Assembly (NCBI GenBank): GCA_025869365.1
Contig: JAOZVV010000025.1
Location: 16,281-80,280 of the forward strand
Direction: 5' to 3'
Source of the DNA: Pseudonocardia sp.
GTDB lineage: Bacteria > Actinomycetota > Actinomycetes > Mycobacteriales > Pseudonocardiaceae
Length of the DNA: 64,000 bases
The position numbers were made by a program, and so were the translations under genes. The notes under the pieces are model-generated. The model did not search any database, was not told the origin of the DNA, and saw nothing but the letters and a program-made list of their open reading frames with translations. Position 1 is the first letter of the stretch, and the number at the start of each line of letters is the position of its first letter. Of this stretch, positions 1 through 7,378 are shown in pieces.

Positions 1-770
1 ATGTCGATGTATTGAAGATTCGCGCGTAATGACCGATATGCCTCGGCGCTCGGCGCTTGAGGTGCGTACGCCATGACGATCTTCTGCTGATTGTTCGGAT
101 CGAGAAGGAGTGTGGCCAGTTCTGGCGCCCCGGAGATTTCTCCGAGACGGTCGGACGTGCGGATCGTCTGGTCCGTCAGGTGGCGGGTGATCGCGACGCC
201 TCCACCGATCGCCAACCCGGACGCGAGGCCGAGAGCCAGAGCGACCGGCAGTCCCAGGGAGTTCGACTCGGTCGGGGGGCTCGCGAGTTTCACCACCCGC
301 ACGGCGACCGGCGGGCTGTTGGTCGACGACGTCGGCCGCTCCAGTTCGTCCACGAGACTTGGCAGTGCGCTGCCGATCTGGTTGACGATGTCCGCGGCGC
401 GGCCCGGGGAGTCGCTGGTTGCGGAGACCTGGATGAGCACCGAGCCGTCACTGGAGCTCGCCTGCACCTTCTTGGCGAGGTCCTGGGGGGTGCCGGGCAG
501 GCCGAGCGCGGTGATGACGTCGTCGAGGATGCGGTCGCTCGTCACCAGTTCGGCATACGACTTGACGCGATCTTGCGACAGCTGGGCGCCCTCGGCGGCG
601 GTCTGGGGGGTGTCCCCCGCGGCAGCGGAGACGTACATGGTCAGGCGCGCGGTGTACGACGGCGGAAGGAGCAGATGGAGAGCCGCGGAGAGGGCCACGC
701 CGAGGACGGCGACGGCGACGACCAGGGTCCAGCGCTGGCGCAGGATCGCGGTGATCTGGGCGAGAGTCAC
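1..770 (-). CDS. Wzz/chain-length determinant-type protein, N-terminal part of a probable Wzz-BY-kinase (truncated by window edge)
   Basis: Minus-strand translation from GTG at 770: VTLAQITAILRQRWTLVVAVAVLGVALSAALHLLLPPSYTARLTMYVSAA...TRHLTDQTIRTSDRLGEI...APSAEAYRSLRANLQYIDI; N-terminal TM, Wzz core, and the xEAYRSLRANLQ motif that precedes BY-kinase domains. Not in the ORF track because it is open at the window edge. Confidence 0.85.
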   Translation of the reverse strand, partial: MTLAQITAILRQRWTLVVAVAVLGVALSAALHLLLPPSYTARLTMYVSAAAGDTPQTAAEGAQLSQDRVKSYAELVTSDRILDDVITALGLPGTPQDLAKKVQASSSDGSVLIQVSATSDSPGRAADIVNQIGSALPSLVDELERPTSSTNSPPVAVRVVKLASPPTESNSLGLPVALALGLASGLAIGGGVAITRHLTDQTIRTSDRLGEISGAPELATLLLDPNNQQKIVMAYAPQAPSAEAYRSLRANLQYID

Positions 771-1245
771 GTGCCGACCGCCGCTGCGTGGTGATACTCG
801 CGAATTCCTTGCATGCGTCTACCCGTCATACTCGAAAAGCGGACTAAACCGGCGGTGCAGGTTCAGCCGACGTGCCGGGAGCAGGAGCGCAGCGCACGGG
901 GTTCACCTTGTCGTCACTGTTCCTTCGTTGCTCCGTTGCCTGGCGTTACCGTGATCCGATCCATCCGGCTCAGGCACTCCGCGCACGCGAGATCCGGGGT
1001 GGTCCAGGTCGGGAACGTGTCCTTTTCGCTATCGGGCCGGTGTCCGGAGTCTCGCACCTCGGACATGTCTGGACTCGACGACGAGGCGATCTCCGTTACG
1101 TGGGGTTACCGAACCGTCACCCGTTCGCTCTCGCCGACGACGAGGGCCCGCCGCCCTTCCGGGCGCAGGGCGCAGCCCGCGTGTCATGCGATCGTGCGCG
1201 GCCGCGTGGCTGGGCTGCGGGCGCGGCCCCCGCGACACTGCCCGC

Positions 1246-2949
1246 GTGACCACACTGGTGATCGGGGCACCGTCCACGCCGACGCTCACCGGCGTGCGCC
1301 CGCCGAAACTCCGGCGGTTCCGGTGGTGGCAGGGGCTGATCGCCGTCACGCTCTGCACCGCGTTCGTCGCCGCGCACGGCGCACTCTACGGCCGGTGGAT
1401 CGTCGACGACGCGGCGATCACCTTCGCCTACGCCCGATCCCTGGCGAGCGGGGCCGGGCCGGTGCTGCAGCCGGGTGCCCCGATCGTCGAGGGTTTCACC
1501 AGCCCGGCGTGGCTGGCGCTGCTCGCCGCGGGACGCGCGCTCGGTCTCGTCGACCACGGGACGTGGGTCGGGGTGCCGGACCACGTCGTGTTCCCCAAGC
1601 TCCTCGCGATGCTGTGCTGCGCGGTGGCCTTCGCGTGCCTGTACGCGGCGGCGCGGTCCGTGGCCAGGTTCCCGGCCACCGTCACGGTCGTCGCGGGCGC
1701 GGCCACGGCGGCGGTGCCGTCGTTCGTGGTCTGGGTGGTGTCCGGGCTGGAGAACTCGCTCCTCGTCGCCGTCGTGTGCGCCATCGCGGCTGTGCTGACC
1801 CGTGCGGCCGTCGCCGAGCGGCTGTGTGCGCCGGGACCGGCCGTCGTCGTGGGGCTGCTCGCCGCCCTCGCCGCCCTGACCCGCCCGGACGGGCTGACCT
1901 ACGCCGGGGCCTACCCGCTGCTCGTCGTGCTGCTCACCGGCCGGGCGGACCGGCTCCGTGGGGTCCGCGCCGTCGTGCTGAACCTGATCGCCTTCGCGAT
2001 CCCGGCCGGGGCCTACCTCGCATGGCGGATCCGCACGTTCGGGGAGTACCTGCCCCCCATCGTGCTCGCGAGGGCGCAGGGCGTCCCGAGGCTCGACGCC
2101 CTGGGCAGGCCGGGGGATCTCGTCGCGGCGGTGGGGTGGCTGCCGGTCGTGCTCGGGGCGGTGTGCGTCGGCGCGGTGATGACGAGGTCGACACCCTTCC
2201 GTCGAGGACTGCTCGCGGCCGTCCTCCCTCTCGCCCTGGCCCTCACCGCGTTCGCGGTGCTCGAGGACGACTCGATGGCACAGTTCAGGTTCGCGACGCC
2301 CGTCTGGATCCTCGGCGCCTTCGTCGTCACGGTGGCGGTGTCGCGGATCCTCTGGCTCGCGGGCCTTCCCGGCAGGGCGGCTGCCGCGGGGCTCCTCGTC
2401 CTGGTCGTCGGGGCCTCCGGGCCGCACCTGCTGGACCAGGCCCGCGCCTTCCGTGCCGCGCCCACCGTCCCGCTGTGCCTGGTCGCCGCCACCGGCGCCG
2501 CGTTCGAGGGATATGCCGACGTGCTCGGCGTGCGCAGTGGGAGCCTGCTCGCCCCGGACATCGGCGGCGTCGCCCTCACGACCAGGCTGCAGGTCGTGGA
2601 CCTCGCGGGGCGGACCGAGCCGCGGATCGCGCGGTTCTGGCGCACGCAGGACATGGCCGGCCTGCGGGACCACGTCTTCGACGACGTGCGGCCCACCTTC
2701 CTCACCTCGCACCCCGTGTGGTCCGCGGAGACCGGGATCGCCGAGGACCCCCGGCTCGCCCGGGACTACGTCCTGCTCACCGCGATCGGACCGGACGGGG
2801 ACGAGGGCCACTGGGTGCGCCGGGACGCCGTCGGGTCCGCGGACGATCTCGCTGCGGCACAACGGTTCGCCGCGGCGGTGGTGCAGCCCGAGGACCGGGA
2901 GGCGCGGCTGGCGCCGCGGGGGTCGTGCGGGGAGACCTTGCGGGCGTGA
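1246..2949 (+). CDS. Multi-pass GT-C-like membrane glycosyltransferase
   Basis: ORF 1186..2949; GTG at 1246 is a likely start. WIVDDAAITFAYARSLASGAGPVLQPGAPIVEGFTSPAWLALL resembles the DD-containing first loop of GT-C enzymes; many hydrophobic helices. Confidence 0.7.
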   Translation: MTTLVIGAPSTPTLTGVRPPKLRRFRWWQGLIAVTLCTAFVAAHGALYGRWIVDDAAITFAYARSLASGAGPVLQPGAPIVEGFTSPAWLALLAAGRALGLVDHGTWVGVPDHVVFPKLLAMLCCAVAFACLYAAARSVARFPATVTVVAGAATAAVPSFVVWVVSGLENSLLVAVVCAIAAVLTRAAVAERLCAPGPAVVVGLLAALAALTRPDGLTYAGAYPLLVVLLTGRADRLRGVRAVVLNLIAFAIPAGAYLAWRIRTFGEYLPPIVLARAQGVPRLDALGRPGDLVAAVGWLPVVLGAVCVGAVMTRSTPFRRGLLAAVLPLALALTAFAVLEDDSMAQFRFATPVWILGAFVVTVAVSRILWLAGLPGRAAAAGLLVLVVGASGPHLLDQARAFRAAPTVPLCLVAATGAAFEGYADVLGVRSGSLLAPDIGGVALTTRLQVVDLAGRTEPRIARFWRTQDMAGLRDHVFDDVRPTFLTSHPVWSAETGIAEDPRLARDYVLLTAIGPDGDEGHWVRRDAVGSADDLAAAQRFAAAVVQPEDREARLAPRGSCGETLRA

Positions 2950-3142
2950 GCGCCCCACCGCAGCCGGACGCGGACGGGCAGGTGTGTCCGTTCGTATCGG
3001 GACGACGGCGTCCGCATTCTGCGGAGATCGCCTGGTGTCCCTCGGCGCGGGTACGGCGCGGCGGTGGCGCTCCGTGTGCGTAATGTCCCGCTGAGTCGTG
3101 ACGAGTCCCTCCGGCACCGCTGTTCCAGTGAGGGAGGGCGAC

Positions 3143-3223
3143 ATGACACCTGACGAGGCTCGACGGGCCCCGGAGTCCTCCGTGGACCTCGCGGCGGACA
3201 TCGCCCGGTTCGACGGCTCCTGA
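3143..3223 (+). CDS. Possible 26-aa ORF upstream of a receiver-domain gene
   Basis: ATG at 3143 preceded by AGGGAGGGCGAC (strong SD); encodes MTPDEARRAPESSVDLAADIARFDGS; ends 13 nt before the next ATG (3237). Confidence 0.4.
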   Translation: MTPDEARRAPESSVDLAADIARFDGS

Positions 3224-3236
3224 GGAAGTCGGTCCG

Positions 3237-3881
3237 ATGACGACGGTGACCGCGTTGCTCCAGGGGATCGGCGCCGTGCTGTGGCCGATCGTCGTCCTCG
3301 TCGTGGTGCTGATCTTCCGGAAGCCGATCGTGGGGCTGCTGACCCAGGCGACGAGCTTCGCCATCAAGGCGCCCGGTGGGTTCGAGCTGTCCGCGGTCAA
3401 GACGCAGGCGGCCGATGCCCTCGTCGAGGCGAGCGCGACGAAGAACCCCGGTGCCCCCATCACCCATGCCGAGGCCTACGACAAGGCGTCCGCCATGGCG
3501 CAGACCGTCCAGCAGGCAGTGCGGACGCCCCGGATCCTCTGGGTCGACGACAACCCCGCCAACAACGCCAACGAGCGGCTCGCGATGCAACGGCTGGGGA
3601 TGGTCGTGGTGACCAGCACCTCGACGGCCGACGCGCTCGACCGGATCGGGGCCGAGCACTACGACGTCGTCATCTCGGACATGGCGCGCGGCCTGCAACG
3701 CCGGGCCGGGTTCACGCTGTTCGAGAAGCTGCGGGCGGCGGGCAGGGATCTCCCGTACATCGTCTACGCGGGCTCGGTGAGACCGGCGGACGTGGAGGAG
3801 GCGAAGAAGCTCGGGATCCGGGGGTACACCAACAGACCGGGGGAGCTGATCGATCTCGTGGTGGGGGTGCTGCGGGGCTGA
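3237..3881 (+). CDS. Membrane-anchored response-regulator receiver-like protein
   Basis: N-terminal TM (VLWPIVVLVVVLIF), helical linker, then receiver-like fold RILWVDDNPANNANERLAMQRLG...YDVVISDMARG... Confidence 0.7.
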   Translation: MTTVTALLQGIGAVLWPIVVLVVVLIFRKPIVGLLTQATSFAIKAPGGFELSAVKTQAADALVEASATKNPGAPITHAEAYDKASAMAQTVQQAVRTPRILWVDDNPANNANERLAMQRLGMVVVTSTSTADALDRIGAEHYDVVISDMARGLQRRAGFTLFEKLRAAGRDLPYIVYAGSVRPADVEEAKKLGIRGYTNRPGELIDLVVGVLRG

Positions 3882-3979
3882 GTCGCCACCTTCCCGCGCG
3901 GGCGAGCCGCTCGTCGAGGCCGTTCGGCCGCTCGTCTCACCGTCGTCCGGATCGAACGTGTGTTCGATAGTGTGGATGC

Positions 3980-5341
3980 ATGACGGCGGGCCGGCAGGCG
4001 ACGGACGAGGAGCTTCTCCTCGCCGTCGGTGCCGTCCAGCATGAGACGAACCGTGCCTTCGCGACGATGGTCGAGCTGATCGCCGAGATCGAGTCCCGTG
4101 GGCTCGCGGACGCCCGGGGGTTCCGGAACACGGCGGACCTGCTGCAGTCCACACAGAACGTCGCACCCGCGATGGCCAGGGCGCGGGTGCGGGCCGCCAC
4201 GGCGGTGGTCGAGTCCCGCACCCTGCTGGGCGGGTACGGCCGGGCCGAGCTGCCGGTCGTCGCGGCGGCCCTGCGGGAGGCGGCGATCTCGGCCGAGCAC
4301 GTCGGCGTCATCCAGAACGTCCTCGCGTCGGTCCCTCTCCATCTCGAGGAGCATCGCCCGGCGCTCGAGGCCGAGCTGGTCGAGTTCGCCCGTGCCTTCG
4401 ATCCGGAGGCGGTCCGGAAGCTGGGGAAGCGCGCGCTCGCGCTGCTGGACCCGGACGGGCCGTGCCCGCGGAACGCCGCACCGGTTCGCACGCGACTCTC
4501 GCTCCGCCCGCGGGGTGCCGGGTTCGAGGCGCGCGGCTGGTTCGACCAGGAGTCCGCCGCGGTCCTGCGATCCGCGCTGTCGCCGCTGACGCGCCCGGCG
4601 AAGCGGAGCTGCGACTGCGGGAGGTGCGGGCCCGGGAACGAGGTGCCCGGGTGCGAGGTCCCCGGGAGGGACGAGCGCTCCGTGGCCGAGCGGATGGGGG
4701 ACGGGCTCGTCGAGCTCGCCCGCCGGGCCATGACCGCCGGTGCGCTCGGGGTCGAAGGCGGGGTGCGGCCCACCGTGACGGTCACGGTGCCGCTGCAGGT
4801 CCTGCAGTCCGGAGCCGGGAGCGCGTTCGTCGGCTTCGGCGCGGGCACCCTCGCCGGCATCGTCTCCGCCGAGGACGCGCGGCGCTACGCGTGTGACTCG
4901 GTGGTGGTCCCCGTCGTGATCTGTGACGCCACGGCAGAGCCGTTGGCCCTGGGGCGGGAGCAGCGCCTGGCGAGCCGCGCACAGCGACGCGCGCTCGCGC
5001 AGCGGGACGGCGGGTGCGCGTTCCCCGGGTGCGAGGTACCTCCGCAGTGGTGCGACGCCCACCACCTCCGGCACTGGGTGGACGGCGGCGCCACCGATCT
5101 CGACAATCTTGCGCTCCTCTGCGGCAGACATCATCGGATGCTCCACGAGCAGGAGTGGACGATCACGATGTCCGGCGGGTTCCCCGTGTTCCATCCGCCG
5201 CGGTGGGTCCCGGGCGGGCCACGGCGGAACATGATCCACCGGCCGGACCTGGTGGAGACGGCCGTGCGCTCCCGGGAGCGGCCGGCGCCCGTCCTGGTGG
5301 ACCTGTGTCCTCAGCCGATGTCCGAGACGACGGGCCGATGA
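3980..5341 (+). CDS. DUF222/HNH endonuclease family protein (13E12 repeat type)
   Basis: N-terminal DUF222-like helical region and C-terminal HNH motif CAFPGCEVPPQWCDAHHLRHWVDGGATDLDNLALLCGRHHRMLHEQEW. Confidence 0.9.
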   Translation: MTAGRQATDEELLLAVGAVQHETNRAFATMVELIAEIESRGLADARGFRNTADLLQSTQNVAPAMARARVRAATAVVESRTLLGGYGRAELPVVAAALREAAISAEHVGVIQNVLASVPLHLEEHRPALEAELVEFARAFDPEAVRKLGKRALALLDPDGPCPRNAAPVRTRLSLRPRGAGFEARGWFDQESAAVLRSALSPLTRPAKRSCDCGRCGPGNEVPGCEVPGRDERSVAERMGDGLVELARRAMTAGALGVEGGVRPTVTVTVPLQVLQSGAGSAFVGFGAGTLAGIVSAEDARRYACDSVVVPVVICDATAEPLALGREQRLASRAQRRALAQRDGGCAFPGCEVPPQWCDAHHLRHWVDGGATDLDNLALLCGRHHRMLHEQEWTITMSGGFPVFHPPRWVPGGPRRNMIHRPDLVETAVRSRERPAPVLVDLCPQPMSETTGR

Positions 5342-6099
5342 TCCGAGCCACCCGGCGCGGCGAGCCTCGCCGCGCCCACCGCGCCGAGGCCGCGGGCGAA
5401 CACGTAGTCGATCCTCCGGCCCTCGTGGGAGGGCAGGTCCGCGTCGCCGCCCGCGTCGCGGAAGTTCTCGAGCAGCGGGGCGAGCAGGTCCGTCTCGTCC
5501 GGGGTGGTGTTCAGGTCCCCGAGGACGAGCGAGGCCGGATACCGGGAGGCGTCGGCGGCCAGGGCGGCGATCTGCTCCGCGCGGATGTCCCCGCCCGTCG
5601 AGAGATGGGTGTTCTGCACCCGGAACTCCCGGCCGTCACCGGCCCGCAGGGCCACGGACAGCCAGCCGCGGGGCTCGTCGTCGTCGATGCCGGCGCGCAG
5701 CGGCAGGGAGGTCACGGTCGTCGAGTCCGGGACCACCTGCAGCCGGGTGAGCACGGCCTGGCCGAAGGCGCCGGACCCGATCCCCCGGTCCGCGCAGTCC
5801 ACCGAGCGGAACGTGCCGGAGGTGGGCACCGCGCCAGGAACCAGCCGGTACTCCAGGCCGTGGTCGCGCCGGAGCAGCTCACGCAGCTCCTCGGCGTCCC
5901 CGGTGCAGATCTCCTGCAGCCCGAGCACGTCCGGCGCCTGCTCCGCCACCACCGGCGCCCAGTCCGCCGGCGCGAAACGGATCGTGGCGACGTTCCAGGT
6001 CATCACCCGGACCGGGGCCACGCGAACGGCCGCCGCCGAGCCCGCGGTGCCGAACAGCACCAGCGCGACGGCGGTGGCGAACGTTGCGCGGACGGACAT
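5311..6099 (-). CDS. Secreted endonuclease/exonuclease/phosphatase (EEP) family protein
   Basis: Signal-like N-terminus, then VRVMTWNVATIR...DVLGLQEIC...NTHLSTG...LVLGDLNTTPDETD...RRIDYVFA...GGSDHRPVVSDIG; ATG at 6099. Confidence 0.88.
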   Translation of the reverse strand: MSVRATFATAVALVLFGTAGSAAAVRVAPVRVMTWNVATIRFAPADWAPVVAEQAPDVLGLQEICTGDAEELRELLRRDHGLEYRLVPGAVPTSGTFRSVDCADRGIGSGAFGQAVLTRLQVVPDSTTVTSLPLRAGIDDDEPRGWLSVALRAGDGREFRVQNTHLSTGGDIRAEQIAALAADASRYPASLVLGDLNTTPDETDLLAPLLENFRDAGGDADLPSHEGRRIDYVFARGLGAVGAARLAAPGGSDHRPVVSDIG

Positions 6100-6358
6100 C
6101 CGCGTCTGTGTAGCAGACCGCCACGGGTGCGAGGGCGCCGAGCAGGTACTCCGGGGCGGCGACCTGCCCGATGAGCAGCACTTCGGCGGCCAGGATCCCG
6201 CCTGCTGCGATGGTCTGGTCCAGCTCGAACGGGACGAGATCGACCACCGTGAGCCGGCTGCCGCCACATCCCGTTCCCTCGGTGGGGTGTGCCGGGAACC
6301 ACCGTGGAGGATCGACGTTGAGCAAGTGAGACCCGGGTCGATCGACGAGAGGAACCGC

Positions 6359-7378
6359 ATGACCGTCCGCCGGTTCGGCGCGGCCGCCCTCCTGGGCGCG
6401 GCAGCCGCCGCCGTGGTGCTGCCGGACCGGCTGCGCGTCGACCACCGGTTCCCGTTCGTGGACGTCGTGGCGTTCCGGCCGCACACCGTCGCGGGCGCCA
6501 CCGCCCTGGCGGGCCTGCTGTCCGCCTTCCGGCCGGCTCGGCCCGCCGCCGCCGCGCTCGGGCTGGTCGCGGGCACCGGGGCGGCGGCGCTGGTGCCCCG
6601 GATCCGCACCCGCCCCGCGGCGCCCGGGCCCGCCGCGCTGACGATCCTCTCGGCGAACGTGCTGGGCGGGCGCGCGGACACCGGTGAGCTCGCCGCCCTG
6701 ATCGCGCGGGAGCGGCCGGACCTGGTGGCACTGCCCGAGGCGGGTGTGGACTTCCGGGACAAGCTGATGCCACTGCTGGAGGGCCTGGGCTACCGGTCCT
6801 GGGTCTCGACGGGGCCGGGCGTGCGGGACATCCACGGGGTGGCACTCCTGGCGTCCGAGCGCGCGGGGGGCCTCCGGGTGCGCAGCGGGCCGGAGATGCG
6901 GGCCCCGCACCTCGAGGCCACCGGCGGGATCCTCGGCGCCCGCACGTTCTACGCCGTGCACACCGCCGCGCCGATGAACCCGCGACGGGCGGCGCGCTGG
7001 GCGGGGGACCTGGCCCACGTCGCCCGGTGGACCCGGCAGCCCGTGCCGCCGATCGTGGCGGGGGACTTCAACGCGACCCTGGACCACTCCCACATGCGGG
7101 CGGCACTCGGTGGCTGCCGCAGCGCGGTCCTGGGAACGGGGAAGGGGCTGGTCGGGACCTTCCACTCGGCCGTGCCGGCGTGGGTCGGCATCCAGATCGA
7201 CCACGTCCTGGTCCCGGAGGCCACCGGGACCACGCGGTTCGAGGTGCTGGACCTCTCGGGGACCGACCACCGCGCACTTCTGGTGGAGCTCAGCCCAGGG
7301 TCGCCGAGATCCGCGCGGCCAGCACGGACACGTTCGGTTCGGCGAGGATCACGTCGTGGTCCCCGGGCACCTCGGTGA
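6359..7378 (+). CDS. Endonuclease/exonuclease/phosphatase family protein with N-terminal TM segments
   Basis: MTVRRFGAAALLGAAAAAVV...LTILSANVLGGRADTGELAALIARERPDLVALPEA...PPIVAGDFNATLDHSHMRAAL...IDHVLVPE...DHRALLVELS; ATG at 6359. Confidence 0.85.
   Translation: MTVRRFGAAALLGAAAAAVVLPDRLRVDHRFPFVDVVAFRPHTVAGATALAGLLSAFRPARPAAAALGLVAGTGAAALVPRIRTRPAAPGPAALTILSANVLGGRADTGELAALIARERPDLVALPEAGVDFRDKLMPLLEGLGYRSWVSTGPGVRDIHGVALLASERAGGLRVRSGPEMRAPHLEATGGILGARTFYAVHTAAPMNPRRAARWAGDLAHVARWTRQPVPPIVAGDFNATLDHSHMRAALGGCRSAVLGTGKGLVGTFHSAVPAWVGIQIDHVLVPEATGTTRFEVLDLSGTDHRALLVELSPGSPRSARPARTRSVRRGSRRGPRAPR

Noticed and set aside
1117-3201. 694-aa minus-strand ORF
   Set aside because: Antisense to the GT-C-like gene; H/R/D/E/G/P-rich without domains
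3980-5341. DUF222/HNH gene as a mobile intron/intein endonuclease
   Set aside because: This family is common and multi-copy in actinobacteria; no flanking repeats or insertion signs seen here
6100-6330. Protein-like minus stretch VDLVPFELDQTIAAGGILAAEVLLIGQVAAPEYLLGALAPVAVCYTDADVRP in the spacer between EEP genes
   Set aside because: No convincing start, and the frame runs on through the EEP gene to 5879; could be a remnant but not supportable as a gene
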